Positions 9,080-19,111 are shown, numbered from the stretch's first letter. The stretch: DNA of 64,000 nucleotides from Chthoniobacterales bacterium (GCA_019747735.1 JAIEQL010000032.1:1-64000), one strand, 5' to 3'. Notes: a model not told the origin generated them from the sequence alone. Program-made: numbers and translations.

Positions 9080-10539
9080 AAACCTCCTCTTCTTTTCAAA
9101 GGCCAACTCTATGGCTTCTTGTACTACAAACCTTCTCTGTTTTTTGTATTCTTGTTGGAGTAAACTTTTTTTCTTGGAGTCACTACTGCATTAAAGATGC
9201 TTCGCGCTCTCATCGCTTTTCTCTCTCAGAACAAGGTTCCGTACTCTTTATGGGCATTAAACAACCAGCCCATATCATCATTTATTGCTCTCCAACCTCT
9301 TTGCTACAAGAGGCAGAGCTTTATAGCGACTTGGGAGCGCTGATGAATGAATACAAAATAAAAGCACAAGAAAATTTGACTGTAGAATATGTCGATCCAG
9401 CTAGAAATTTAACACGAGCACGTGAAGTTCAAGGAAAATATAAATTCAATGCCAATGAAAATGTCGTGATTATCGACTACTTGGAGCATAGCACCGTCAT
9501 TCCCATTCAAGATCTTGGAGAATACCAAGAACGAGACGGAAAAAAGTACCTCGTGGCCTTTCGAGGAGAGCAAGTCCTTAATGGTGCTCTTATTGGACTA
9601 AGCCAAGTTCCCTTAAAAAAAATCTATTTCTTGCAAGGTCATGGAGAGATGATTCCAGGATCACCTCCCCTCGAAATTATTGGACGTTACCTTCAATGGC
9701 AAAATGTACAACCAGCTCTTTTAAATTTGAGCAGCACGCTAGAAGTCCCTGAAGATGCTGGTTTGGTAGTCATCGCAGGAGCTTCTATTGATCTCTCGGA
9801 AGCAGAATCAACCGCACTTGGGCATTATTGGGAACACTCAGGGCGTCTCCTAGTACTACTCGATCCCACGGCAGATACTCCTCTATTAAATAAAGTCCTC
9901 CAACAAGCAGGGATTAGCCCACGTCATGATCGCGTTGTTCGTACCGTCTCTTCTGGCATAGGAACAACAACTCTTTACGACGTCACCGGGATGTTTATTC
10001 CTGGGTCAGAATTCACAAAACAATTTCTTAACCTTAATATTCTTTTTTTAGGAATGACAGAATCATTAGCGCTAGCCCCTTCTAATCATGAAGATCGTCA
10101 CCTCCAAGTCCGCCCTTTGATTGAAGCTCTCTATGACTTTTTTGGTTCTAGTGATGCCGCCCAAAAAGAAAAAAAAGAGATTCTCTTTCAGGCAGAAAAA
10201 GACACGGCCTATCCCGTTGTAATTGCTGCCATGGCTGACCGTGGAGCACTCCATGATGATCGAGTTGCTGTTCATGCCGCACGAATGGTCGTTGTTGGCA
10301 ATTGCGACTTCATCAAAGACCCCTCTATTGAAGAGGTTGGTCTCGATTTTTTCTCTAGTTCTATCAATGGCCTTATTGACCGCATCTCTTTAGCTGGCAA
10401 CACAGCTAAAATGAAAGCCTACTTCACCCTCAATCTTAGTGATGAAATCATTAACCGTATTGCACTTTGGACACTCTTTTTGATTCCTTCTATTGTGGCT
10501 TTGCTTTGTTCACTTATCCTTTGGAAGCGCCGAAATTAG
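9067..10539 (+). CDS. GldG-like ABC transport auxiliary protein
   Basis: The 490-residue protein has an N-terminal membrane segment (about residues 13-33), a large extracytoplasmic domain of the ABC_transp_aux type, and a C-terminal membrane segment (about 465-485) ending in a basic tail. The KKIYFLQGHGE block and the following region are typical. Proteins of this kind associate with GldF-like permeases. The start overlaps the permease gene by 13 nt; ATG at 9076 would reduce that overlap to 4 nt and is equally plausible. Function is inferred from family and context only. Confidence 0.8.
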   Translation: MAPMKTSSSFQRPTLWLLVLQTFSVFCILVGVNFFSWSHYCIKDASRSHRFSLSEQGSVLFMGIKQPAHIIIYCSPTSLLQEAELYSDLGALMNEYKIKAQENLTVEYVDPARNLTRAREVQGKYKFNANENVVIIDYLEHSTVIPIQDLGEYQERDGKKYLVAFRGEQVLNGALIGLSQVPLKKIYFLQGHGEMIPGSPPLEIIGRYLQWQNVQPALLNLSSTLEVPEDAGLVVIAGASIDLSEAESTALGHYWEHSGRLLVLLDPTADTPLLNKVLQQAGISPRHDRVVRTVSSGIGTTTLYDVTGMFIPGSEFTKQFLNLNILFLGMTESLALAPSNHEDRHLQVRPLIEALYDFFGSSDAAQKEKKEILFQAEKDTAYPVVIAAMADRGALHDDRVAVHAARMVVVGNCDFIKDPSIEEVGLDFFSSSINGLIDRISLAGNTAKMKAYFTLNLSDEIINRIALWTLFLIPSIVALLCSLILWKRRN

Positions 10540-10585
10540 ATCAAAGTTGTCGGTTGTCGCGAGACGAGTAAATTTGAGTATTTGT

Positions 10586-10666
10586 AGTTTGAGTTTGAGT
10601 CAAATAGGCGGTTCGCGCTTTATTTAATCATTTACGCGAAGCGCGAAGCTAACTCAAACTCAAACT
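10586..10666. repeat. Inverted repeat of a GTTTGAGT word
   Basis: A 15-nt arm at 10586-10600 is the exact reverse complement of 10652-10666. The interior holds a GC-rich second palindrome (TTCGCGCTT and GCGAAGCGCGAAGC). The downstream arm with its following sequence is similar to 47676-47720 upstream of another gene, so the word is dispersed. It may act as an attenuator in the operon. Confidence 0.7.
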
Positions 10667-10756
10667 GCTAACACTCAAACTCTCATCACTTCTAATTTTC
10701 TTTTTCTAAGATAATTAGAACCACAATGATTGATAACACTCCCTAGCTCTTTTTTT

Positions 10757-12163
10757 ATGAACCTCCGCGGAACCCTCATTCTTCTTGGCTTAGCGCTCAT
10801 TACTATAACTCTTTTGGTTTTTTTACAACCCAAGCAAGAGCATCCTTCACGCGAGCCTCTCTTTCATGGTGACCCCTCTCAAGTTACTCGCATCGTCATG
10901 GTCGATGGCAACGAATCGCGCTCGCTAACACTTCATGATCATCAATGGGAAATTGACACCACGCCTCCCGATCAAGCTGATAAGGAGGAGGTGATGAGCT
11001 TGCTAGGAGCTGCCTTGGAAGTGAAGCCACTCGACATTCTCATTCCAGAAGAATTAAAGAACCAACTCAGCCTTCCAAAACTGGGTCTGCAAGATCCCAA
11101 ATCTTCGTTACTGCTGCATTATAAAAATAGCCCCGACCAGATTCTCTATTTTGGCAATGAGGCAGTAGGTGAAAAACGCCTCTTTGCACGTTTTAGCTCG
11201 CAGAAAGAAGTCATTATTATTCCCTCAACACTTGCCGATATTGCCTTTCGACCTAACGATCTTTTTCGAAATCACCACCTCACTGCTCTTGCGTTAGATA
11301 GCATCAAAAAAATTACCCTTTCTCAAAAACTAGGAGAAATGTGTATCGAACGTCAAGGGGAGCAATGGAACATGAAAGAACCGACTATAGCATTAGTCTC
11401 TTCCAATGCTCTTAATTCCTGGATAACGCCTTTGCTCGAAGCCCCCATTTTAGAGCGTATTAGCAATGATCAAGGAAATCTCGCTGCTTATGACCTAGAA
11501 GAACCACGTGCTACGATCACTTTTTTTCCAGAAAGCTCGGATAAGCCTGTCACCCTCTCTCTTGGAAAAAGCGTAGAGCAAAAGAACAACAAGGAGGCCC
11601 TCTCCCCAGCTATTTATATTCGTTCCTCGGAGCGTCACGCAATCTTTACAATTCCTGCAGCATTAGAAAAAACTTTTCTTATCTCGCCAGATATGTTGCG
11701 AGAACATCAGCTCTGCACCATCAATCTTGATACTGTGGATCGCATTGAAGCGATCAAATCAAATACTGCGTTAAAATTGCATCGCCAGCCAGAGAACCAT
11801 GAAAACTGGGTCACAGAGGAAGAGCATCCCTCCATCATTTCAGGAAGTGAAATCCAAAAAATGGTCTCCACACTAGAACAAGTTATGGTCACTTCTTTTG
11901 AAATAGCCACACCTACAAAACTTCAAGCAGCTGGTATTGAGCCTGCTTCTAAAGCTGCGATGACCCTCCGCTTTATTGCCCATCTTTCAGAAAATACTCC
12001 TGATGAAAATGCAGGAGATTTCCCTATTAAGGAAATTTGTTTTGGAACCCCTTCAGTAGATAACACACTCTTCGCCCGCATCGACCACAATCCTGAAATA
12101 GTTCAAATTCCAGCAAGTACCGTAACTACGGCCCTCAATTGCTTACAGCTTGTCCAGAAGTGA
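10757..12163 (+). CDS. DUF4340 domain protein, membrane-anchored
   Basis: The protein starts MNLRGTLILLG, giving an N-terminal membrane anchor (residues 5-25) followed by a roughly 440-residue extracytoplasmic region. It contains repeated beta-rich units with DUF4340-like blocks (VTRIVMVDGNESRSLTLHD; TVDRIEAIKSNTALKLHR). I chose ATG 10757; an in-frame TTG at 10730 exists but would give an unusual N-terminus. It is the third gene of the GldF-GldG block, although a 190-bp spacer with an inverted repeat separates it. Function is unknown; co-occurrence with GldFG suggests the same envelope system. Confidence 0.75.
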   Translation: MNLRGTLILLGLALITITLLVFLQPKQEHPSREPLFHGDPSQVTRIVMVDGNESRSLTLHDHQWEIDTTPPDQADKEEVMSLLGAALEVKPLDILIPEELKNQLSLPKLGLQDPKSSLLLHYKNSPDQILYFGNEAVGEKRLFARFSSQKEVIIIPSTLADIAFRPNDLFRNHHLTALALDSIKKITLSQKLGEMCIERQGEQWNMKEPTIALVSSNALNSWITPLLEAPILERISNDQGNLAAYDLEEPRATITFFPESSDKPVTLSLGKSVEQKNNKEALSPAIYIRSSERHAIFTIPAALEKTFLISPDMLREHQLCTINLDTVDRIEAIKSNTALKLHRQPENHENWVTEEEHPSIISGSEIQKMVSTLEQVMVTSFEIATPTKLQAAGIEPASKAAMTLRFIAHLSENTPDENAGDFPIKEICFGTPSVDNTLFARIDHNPEIVQIPASTVTTALNCLQLVQK

Positions 12164-12300
12164 ACCATTTTTGAAAATGAATCTTTCTGTTTTGCTCGAA
12201 ATCAAACTTGCTTGAGAGAGTAGGTCGTAGGCATGTCCCAAAGAAAGCAAGTGATCAAAAGAACCTACCGAGGAAACATTCATTTTTGTCCTAATGTGGC

Positions 12301-12473
12301 TAGAGGATATTAAAAAATTCTGTAGCCGCGCATTGCGTCGTCGCTTCGGTGCTCGCTCCATCGATTATTGGCTATACACTCCCTCGCTGTGCGCCTCAGC
12401 TCCTGGCACTGCATCGACTACAAAAATTTTAATGATGCTCTAAAATGACTGTAGTTTTATTTAAAATGCTCTA
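12301..12473 (-). mobile_element. MITE-like element R2, copy a (TA target)
   Basis: About 169 bp (12303-12471) flanked by TA on both sides, with imperfect terminal inverted repeats (GAGGATATTAAA and GAGCATTTTAAA). It matches copies at 36261-36430 and 62337-62506 closely. It carries no transposase. The right TA forms part of the TAG stop codon of the MFS gene at 12471-12473, which the insertion preserved. TA duplication suggests mobilisation by an IS630/Tc1-type transposase. Confidence 0.85.
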
Positions 12474-13874
12474 GCGCTCCTCTTGCGAAGCCACATCAGC
12501 AATAGAATGCGGTTCTGTGCGTAATTCATGATCTGTCAATGCAGCATCCATGACTTTACACGTCGCTAAGACTTTTTTGCACAAGAAGTAAGAGCAAAAT
12601 TGAATCACAGCAACGAGACAAAGGATGTAACGCAGAGCAAAAATATCCGAAACATAATAGGCTCCAGCAATAAAGAGGAGACCACCTGCAACGCGTCCCA
12701 CATAAAGAGCAAACTCATTGTTCATAAGGTAAGCATATTTGTTCCGTTTCTCTTTGTTAGAAAGAATATCGATCACAAGCATCATCACAGGAGAAAAAGA
12801 ACACTCGATAAATGCTCCGGCAACAATTTGACATGCTACAAAAATAAGAACTCCAGTGGCACTAAAGAGGATCATATTGGAGGCACAGCCAATCACAAAA
12901 AGCCCCAGACCGGTGAAGAGAATCCAGATGCGGTGCTTGGGAAGTGTGAGGCGTGCAATGCCATAGAAAATAATCATCAAAATAACATTGCCACTACTAT
13001 TGATCATGCCTAACGCACCTTCTTGACCACCGATGAGCTTGACTACCAGCATTGCTGGCGCCGTCACTAGAAAACCTTGTCCTATCCCACGAAGCGCTTC
13101 CATCCAGAGAACCTTGTACCAAAGAGGATCATATTTCCAATAAAGGAATTTACTCGCTTCGGGATTAGTAAATTTTCCCTGACAAACAATACAGGAAGCT
13201 ACAAAAGCAAGAGTGATAGCACTCATAGCGACGTAAAAATAAGCGTGATTGCGATCGCCTCCAAACCACCCATACAGCTGGCTTCCAGCGATGAACCAAC
13301 CAACCGTGATAGGAGCGACAATGGAGCAAAGCGTCCCAAGAGAATTCTCTAATCCATAATAGTAATTGCGATTTCCATCAGTCGTACTGGCAAGAGCTAG
13401 GTAATCTCGATTAGCCCAAAACAATCCCATAGAGACACCAAAGAGACCTCCAGCCATCGCAATCCCACAGGCATTGAGGTCCTTGAGCGAAATCATGACT
13501 AGCAAAGAAAAGCCACTGATCAGCATTCCCAAAGAATAAAGATATTTGACAGGAATGATTCTTAAAAGAAACCCGTTGCAACAAAACGCAATCAAAAGAC
13601 CAGTATAATTAGCCATGGTAAAAGTCATCGCAAGACCTACATCATTATTGGTATTGCGCATGATGTAGACGCCTACAAAGGCCCAAATAACAGGTAGTAC
13701 AGAGGCATACACAAAATTTGTGATGAGCAACGTACGCATATTGCGTGGGTAAGAGAGAAAGACTTTGAATTCTTTAAAGAGAGCCATGGTTTTGGTAGGT
13801 TTATAGTTGGTTATTAATTTACCGGAAGCACTGAAACAGCCTTCGCTTAGAACATATCGCTCTAGGAGAAGCAA
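12471..13874 (-). CDS. Major facilitator superfamily transporter
   Basis: The product has about twelve hydrophobic segments in two halves, as in the MFS. A central loop FWANRDYLALASTTDGNRNYYYG between segments 4 and 5 is distinctive. Substrate cannot be read from sequence. The longest frame gives 467 residues, but the first 29 are atypical; Met at 13787 (MALFKEFKVFLSYPRN) is a more likely start, giving 438 residues. The stop codon lies exactly at the edge of R2 copy a. The start is close to the leuS stop on the same strand. Confidence 0.8.
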   Translation of the reverse strand: MLLLERYVLSEGCFSASGKLITNYKPTKTMALFKEFKVFLSYPRNMRTLLITNFVYASVLPVIWAFVGVYIMRNTNNDVGLAMTFTMANYTGLLIAFCCNGFLLRIIPVKYLYSLGMLISGFSLLVMISLKDLNACGIAMAGGLFGVSMGLFWANRDYLALASTTDGNRNYYYGLENSLGTLCSIVAPITVGWFIAGSQLYGWFGGDRNHAYFYVAMSAITLAFVASCIVCQGKFTNPEASKFLYWKYDPLWYKVLWMEALRGIGQGFLVTAPAMLVVKLIGGQEGALGMINSSGNVILMIIFYGIARLTLPKHRIWILFTGLGLFVIGCASNMILFSATGVLIFVACQIVAGAFIECSFSPVMMLVIDILSNKEKRNKYAYLMNNEFALYVGRVAGGLLFIAGAYYVSDIFALRYILCLVAVIQFCSYFLCKKVLATCKVMDAALTDHELRTEPHSIADVASQEER

Positions 13875-13885
13875 GAAAAAAAAGT

Positions 13886-16423
13886 TTAGCTTGCAACAAT
13901 ATTCACTAACCGTCCCGGAACAATAATCACTTTTTCGATCTTCTTATTCTCGAGATGAGAGAGCAATGCCGGCTCTGCAAGCGCAGCCTTTTCTACAGCC
14001 TCTTTCGAAGCCGTTGAGGGCAAGGTAAGACGTGTGCGAACTTTTCCATTCACTTGCACCGCGTAGGTCACTTCTTCAAAACAGAGATACTCTTCCTGCC
14101 ATATTGGCCAAGGAGCTTGGGAAGCCAAGACAGCCACTGTTTTTAAGGAAGGAAATTTTTCAGCAAGAGAACTCCACAGCTCTTCGGCAAGATGAGGAGC
14201 AAAGGGGCTTAAGAGCTGAAGCAATATTTGAAGAGCCTCTAAGGGGCATAGCTTTGCACTAGTAAACTCATTCACAAAAATCATCATCTGCGCAATGGCT
14301 GTATTAAAGGACAAGGCCTCGATATCTTTCGTCACTTTTTTAATCGTTGCGTGGACGGTTTTTTGTTGAGCGGAGGTCAATGGGGTCTCGGTCACATTTT
14401 CTGAAAGCGACCATTCACCAGGACCTTGTTCTTTCATCGCAAGTCGCCAGATACGCGCCAAGAATCGATAAATCCCCTCCACTCCTGTCGTGCTCCATGG
14501 CTTAGAATGTTCCAATGGCCCCATGAACATTTCAAAAAGACGCACCGCATCCGCACCATATTGCTTGATGACCTCGCTAGGATTAACAACATTCCCACGG
14601 CTCTTGGACATTTTTTGTCCATCACTTCCCAAGATCATTCCTTGGTTAACGAGACGTTGGAAAGGCTCAACTGTTGTCAGGCACCCTAAGTCAAAAAGTG
14701 CTTTGTGCCAAAACCGAGCATAGAGCAAATGAAGCACCGCATGCTCTGTGCCGCCAACGTAGAGGTCGACATTTTGCCAATAAGCTTCGGCCTCTTTGCC
14801 AATAAAATGCTGCCTGTTGTGAGGATCACAAAAACGAAGATAGTACCAGCAAGAGCCCGCCCATTGAGGCATGGTGTTGAGCTCGCGAGTGGCATTTTCA
14901 GAATAACGAACCCATTCCTTGGCCTTGGCAAGCGGCGGCTCTGCTGTTCCTGTCGGGCGAAAATCTTCCATCTCTGGCGGCCTGACAGGCAACTCCTCCA
15001 GCGAAAGAGCGCGATGTTTTCCCTCTTCCCACACAATTGGAAAAGGTTCTCCCCAATAGCGCTGACGAGAGAAAAGCCAATCGCGCAATTTGTATTGCAT
15101 CACTCCGCGGCCCCAACCATGGGCCTCCAGCCATTTGATGATGATTGCTTTTGCTTCCGCTGCTGCCAATCCATTGACTAAGGGAGAATTGATTGCTTTT
15201 CCCTCAGTGAGACTAAAAGGAAGTGCAAGCTCAGAATCTGCCTCTATGACCACACGCAGCGGAAGTTGAAATTGTTGTGCAAATTCGTAGTCACGTTCAT
15301 CGTGCGCTGGAACGGCCATCACGGCTCCTGTGCCATAGTGCATCAAGACATAGTCGGCAACCCAGATAGGAAGCGTCTCGCCGTTGATAGGGTTGATGGC
15401 CTCCACACCAAGAGGAATGCCTGTCTTAGTCTTAGCAAGGTCCGTGCGCTCAAGATCTTTCTTGGTACTACAACCCTCACGATAAGTTTTTAAATTTTCT
15501 TTAATAGCAGGAGAAAGCTGGAGCTGGTCAAGCAACGGATGTTCCGGAGCTAAGACAAGGTAAGTCGTTCCATAGAGCGTATCGACACGGGTCGTGAAGA
15601 CAGTGATTTTTTGAGAGGGATTTTCTTTGATTGTAAAAATAACTTCGGCTCCTTCGCTTCGCCCAATCCAATTGCGTTGAAGCTGTTTGATCGATTCTGG
15701 CCAAGCAACTTTTTCTAAATCTTCAATCAAACGATCCGCAAGCGCCGTAATACGAAACATCCACTGGCGCATAGGACGTCGCTCTACAGGAAAACCACCA
15801 ACGTCACTTTTGCCATCGACCACCTCTTCGTTAGCGAGAACCGTGCCCAAAGCGGGGCACCAATTGACAGGCATCTCAGAAATGTAAGCAAGCCTGACAG
15901 CATCGACATCATCGCCATGATACGTTGAAATTGGTTCTACCTTGTTACTAGCGGGATTAACCCAAGCGTGATAGAGCTGAAGAAAAATCCATTGCGTCCA
16001 ACGAAAATAGTCAGGATCTGTCGTATTGACCTCGCGCTCCCAATCGTAGCTAAAGCCGAGAGTTTGGAGCTGCCGGCGAAAGTTATTGATATTTTGTTCC
16101 GTAGTAACACGAGGATGTTGTCCAGTCTTAATGGCATATTGCTCCGCGGGGAGACCAAAAGCATCCCATCCCATCGGATGGAGCACGTTCTCACCACGCA
16201 TCCGATAATAGCGAGAAAGAATATCAGTTGCGGTGTAACCGACAAGATGCCCTACATGCAACCCATCACCACTGGGGTAGGGAAACATATCGAGGATGTA
16301 GCGCTTTTTTTTCTTAGGATCAAAATCAACTTCCTCAGGATTGCGAGCATGAAACGCTCTAGAGCTTATCCAATGGCCTTGCCAGCGTGGTTCAAATTCA
16401 GAAAAAGGGTAACTATGATTCAC
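13886..16423 (-). CDS. leuS: Leucyl-tRNA synthetase
   Basis: LeuRS charges tRNA-Leu. The 845-residue protein has the class I HIGH motif as HVGH (56-59) after MFPYPSGDGL, the CP1 editing domain with TRVDTLYGTTYLVLAPEHP and GTGAVMAVPAHDERD, the KMSKS motif near residue 600 (GQKMSKSRGNVVNP), the anticodon-binding domain and a C-terminal VQVNGKVRTRL domain. Length and order are standard for bacterial LeuRS. The preceding spacer to rdgB is divergent and bracketed by repeat words. Confidence 0.97.
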   Translation of the reverse strand: MNHSYPFSEFEPRWQGHWISSRAFHARNPEEVDFDPKKKKRYILDMFPYPSGDGLHVGHLVGYTATDILSRYYRMRGENVLHPMGWDAFGLPAEQYAIKTGQHPRVTTEQNINNFRRQLQTLGFSYDWEREVNTTDPDYFRWTQWIFLQLYHAWVNPASNKVEPISTYHGDDVDAVRLAYISEMPVNWCPALGTVLANEEVVDGKSDVGGFPVERRPMRQWMFRITALADRLIEDLEKVAWPESIKQLQRNWIGRSEGAEVIFTIKENPSQKITVFTTRVDTLYGTTYLVLAPEHPLLDQLQLSPAIKENLKTYREGCSTKKDLERTDLAKTKTGIPLGVEAINPINGETLPIWVADYVLMHYGTGAVMAVPAHDERDYEFAQQFQLPLRVVIEADSELALPFSLTEGKAINSPLVNGLAAAEAKAIIIKWLEAHGWGRGVMQYKLRDWLFSRQRYWGEPFPIVWEEGKHRALSLEELPVRPPEMEDFRPTGTAEPPLAKAKEWVRYSENATRELNTMPQWAGSCWYYLRFCDPHNRQHFIGKEAEAYWQNVDLYVGGTEHAVLHLLYARFWHKALFDLGCLTTVEPFQRLVNQGMILGSDGQKMSKSRGNVVNPSEVIKQYGADAVRLFEMFMGPLEHSKPWSTTGVEGIYRFLARIWRLAMKEQGPGEWSLSENVTETPLTSAQQKTVHATIKKVTKDIEALSFNTAIAQMMIFVNEFTSAKLCPLEALQILLQLLSPFAPHLAEELWSSLAEKFPSLKTVAVLASQAPWPIWQEEYLCFEEVTYAVQVNGKVRTRLTLPSTASKEAVEKAALAEPALLSHLENKKIEKVIIVPGRLVNIVAS

Positions 16424-16435
16424 AGGAAAAAAGTG

Positions 16436-16602
16436 GAAAGTTGAAGCTGAAAGTTGAAGTATAACAACGGGCCGCTAATGCCGCTAAACAATAAATTCTT
16501 TTGCCAAAAGAAAAATCGAAATATCTTTCATCTTCACTATAATATTTCAACTTGCTCGCAGAGCCTCGAAAGCTTCAACTTCAACTGTTACCTTCAACTT
16601 TT
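16436..16602. repeat. Inverted GTTGAAG/CTTCAAC words between leuS and rdgB
   Basis: Clustered AAGTTGAAG-type words at 16439-16462 face their reverse-complement words at 16571-16602. The right cluster ends directly at the rdgB start codon (GTG 16605), where a ribosome binding site would normally lie. Similar words occur at 19095-19112, 19276-19310, 31364-31383, 32176-32187 and 32874-32886. Confidence 0.65.
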
Positions 16603-16604
16603 TT

Positions 16605-17201
16605 GTGAAAAAACTTCTCACCCTCTTCCTCGCTACCCGCAATGCCCACAAGACACGGGAGATTCAAACAATGCTTGGCGACACCATCATTGTTTCGGAT
16701 GTCAATACCATCCCAACCTTACCGGAAGTCGAAGAAACAGGAACCACATTTGAAGCCAATGCCATCCTCAAAGCAGAAGCTATTTCGATGCATGTTCCTG
16801 GTTGGGTCTTGGCTGATGACTCCGGACTAGAAGTCGATGCACTTGCAGGAGAACCTGGAATCTACTCTGCACGCTATGCAGGAATTGGTGCTAGCGATAG
16901 AGCTAATCTCGATCTTGTTTTAAAAAAAACGGAGCATGTTCCCTCTCCCAAGCGTACAGCACGTTTTCGCTGCGTCCTTGCTCTTGCCCAAGAAGGAAAA
17001 ACAGTGGCTACATTTGAAGGAAGTGTCGAGGGAAGCCTGACAGAAAGCCTTTCTGGCATAGGTGGCTTTGGATACGATCCTATTTTTATTCCCGAAGGAT
17101 ACACACAAACTTTTGGAGAACTTCCTGCTACACTCAAAAATGAGATTAGTCATCGGAGTCGGGCGCTGAAAGCTTTTAGAGAGTTCGTTAGCAGTGAATA
17201 A
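16605..17201 (+). CDS. rdgB: dITP/XTP pyrophosphatase
   Basis: This house-cleaning enzyme hydrolyses non-canonical purine triphosphates (dITP, XTP) to monophosphates. The 198 residues include the N-terminal ATRNAHKTREI substrate loop, the VLADDSGLEVDAL metal site, the GEPGIYSARYAG block and GGFGYDPIFIPEG, with final SHRSRALKAF. The start is GTG at 16605, preceded by a repeat word rather than a Shine-Dalgarno sequence. A greA-like gene follows 26 bp later and may be co-transcribed. Confidence 0.95.
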   Translation: MKKLLTLFLATRNAHKTREIQTMLGDTIIVSDVNTIPTLPEVEETGTTFEANAILKAEAISMHVPGWVLADDSGLEVDALAGEPGIYSARYAGIGASDRANLDLVLKKTEHVPSPKRTARFRCVLALAQEGKTVATFEGSVEGSLTESLSGIGGFGYDPIFIPEGYTQTFGELPATLKNEISHRSRALKAFREFVSSE

Positions 17202-17227
17202 CTTTTCCTGTTCAGAAGATCTCAAGG

Positions 17228-19111
17228 ATGGTAGCATCAGCAGCTACCATGACTGACGAACTAACTAACCTTATTGAGGCCGGAAAAATTAACGAAGCCA
17301 CCGCGGAAAAACTTCTTCAACTCTCTCCAGGAGCTTACTGCAAGCATCGCAGCTGGGGTTTGGGCCGTATTGCAGAGTGGCAACTTTCTACAGAGCAAGT
17401 CCTCATTGATTTTCACAATAAAAAAGGACACCCGATGCAGCTGGAGTATGCCGCAGAGACTTTGGTTTATATTCCAGAAGAACATATCCTAGCCAAGATT
17501 GCTGCCAATGCTGAAGCGATTCGCGAAGAGGCAAAAAAAGACCCTGTGGAGCTGATGCGTTCCCTCCTTCAAGATCATGGTGGTGCTGGAACAGTAGAAG
17601 AAATCGCCGCTATTTTAGTCCCTGCTGTTTTTGATGTTCCTTCTTTTAAAAAATGGTTTGAGGTCACCAAGAAAAAATTGAAAGCCGATGGTCATTTTCA
17701 TATTCCTGCAAAAAAAACAGCTCCTATTGAGCTTCAAGAAACAAAAACGGAACCTCATGAGCGGTTGCTAGAACAGTTTCGCCTGGCACGACATCCCAAA
17801 GAGCAAGTCGCTGCGCTCGATGCCCTCCTTAAAGTACTACAACACGACACTCTCACACCTGAAGAGCTTCAAGAGTTAGCCCGCGAACTTGAAGAAGCCG
17901 CACAACGAGGAGAGCGCTCACACACGACGAAGGCATTAGAGCTTCTTTTACTCCGCAGTGAAATGGCCAAATTCCATCAACCACTTGGATTAGCATCCGA
18001 TGCTATTGCAGCATTATTGAACAATGCTGCGGCCTCTAAAAAACTCCCAACTATTCTTAAGGAACTTCCTCCTGTAAAATACCGCCGTGTGTTAGAGCTT
18101 TTCCCAACGGTCTTTTCCGATCACTGGGAAGAACACGCTCGTCAACTTTTGCGCTACGCAGAACCACGATTGATTAATGAGATTTTCCATCTCTTCACCA
18201 GAGAAAAAAGCCGCGATCGTTTTGGCTCTATCTTGGCTCGCTTGATTCAAGAGCGTTCAGCAAGCTCTGACCTGCTATCGTGGATTTGCGAAGAGCGTGC
18301 AACAGCCTTTCCAGAGTTAGTCAATAGCGATCTTCTCTCAGCGATTCTTTCTTCTTTAGAGCGCGACTCGCATGGAGAAGGAAAAAAAGGAGCCCGCTTA
18401 CAAGAGCTGATTTTTAAAGATCGTGAACTCATTGCGGATCTCTTAAAATCTGCTAATAGCGATACAGCGCGCGATATTATTCGCAAGATCATGATTAGCC
18501 CTGTCTTCAGCGACCTTGATCGCCGCTCGTTCTTAGCACGTATTTTGAAAGTGTATCCCGAGTTAGAATCCCTTGTTACAGGGCATCAAGAAAAAGAGGC
18601 CACGCCAGCACGCGATGAGAACTTAATTGTTTCCTGGGCTAGCCTTGAACGTCGTAAAAAAGAATACGAGCATCTTGTTTCTAAGTTAATTCCTCAAAAT
18701 ACTTCTGATATTGCCATAGCCCGCTCGTATGGTGATTTGCGCGAAAATCTTGAATTCAAAGCTGCCAAAGAACAACAGGCTATGTTGTTACGTCAAAAAT
18801 CAGAATTAGAAATAATGCTTAACCATACTCGTGGCACTAATTTTGAAAACCCTGACACTTCTGCAGTTTCTATTGGGACTATTGTCACCCTCAAAGACAA
18901 AGCAACTGGCGAACAAGAAATTTACTCAATCCTCGGTGCTTGGGATGGCGCTCCTGAAAAACGCTGGATCTCTTATCAAACGGTGATTGGGCAAACACTC
19001 CTTGGTCACAGAGTCGGAGAAACCATCCTACTTCCTCACGAAAAAGAAAATCGTGCCATGGTGATTGAGAAAATTGAGCCATTTGTGGAATCAGTTGAAG
19101 TTGAAAGTTGA
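17228..19111 (+). CDS. greA: GreA-type transcript cleavage factor with long N-terminal extension
   Basis: The last 170 of 627 residues form a GreA/GreB domain: the coiled coil with the acidic tip IARSYGDLRENLEFKAAKEQ and the C-terminal FKBP-like region ending LGHRVGETILLP. The preceding 450 residues start with a small beta domain (GAYCKHRSWGLGRI) and continue as alpha-helical repeats. Ordinary GreA is about 158 residues; such extended forms are known from Chlamydiae and Verrucomicrobia. It should rescue backtracked RNA polymerase. ATG at 17255 (MTDELTNL) is a likelier start than 17228. The last codons run into a repeat word (VEVES). Confidence 0.85.
   Translation: MVASAATMTDELTNLIEAGKINEATAEKLLQLSPGAYCKHRSWGLGRIAEWQLSTEQVLIDFHNKKGHPMQLEYAAETLVYIPEEHILAKIAANAEAIREEAKKDPVELMRSLLQDHGGAGTVEEIAAILVPAVFDVPSFKKWFEVTKKKLKADGHFHIPAKKTAPIELQETKTEPHERLLEQFRLARHPKEQVAALDALLKVLQHDTLTPEELQELARELEEAAQRGERSHTTKALELLLLRSEMAKFHQPLGLASDAIAALLNNAAASKKLPTILKELPPVKYRRVLELFPTVFSDHWEEHARQLLRYAEPRLINEIFHLFTREKSRDRFGSILARLIQERSASSDLLSWICEERATAFPELVNSDLLSAILSSLERDSHGEGKKGARLQELIFKDRELIADLLKSANSDTARDIIRKIMISPVFSDLDRRSFLARILKVYPELESLVTGHQEKEATPARDENLIVSWASLERRKKEYEHLVSKLIPQNTSDIAIARSYGDLRENLEFKAAKEQQAMLLRQKSELEIMLNHTRGTNFENPDTSAVSIGTIVTLKDKATGEQEIYSILGAWDGAPEKRWISYQTVIGQTLLGHRVGETILLPHEKENRAMVIEKIEPFVESVEVES

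Noticed and set aside
12143-12361. 72-codon minus-strand frame, similar to the frame at 36074-36367
   Set aside because: The common part (MERAPKRRRNARLQNFL) is the translated R2 element.
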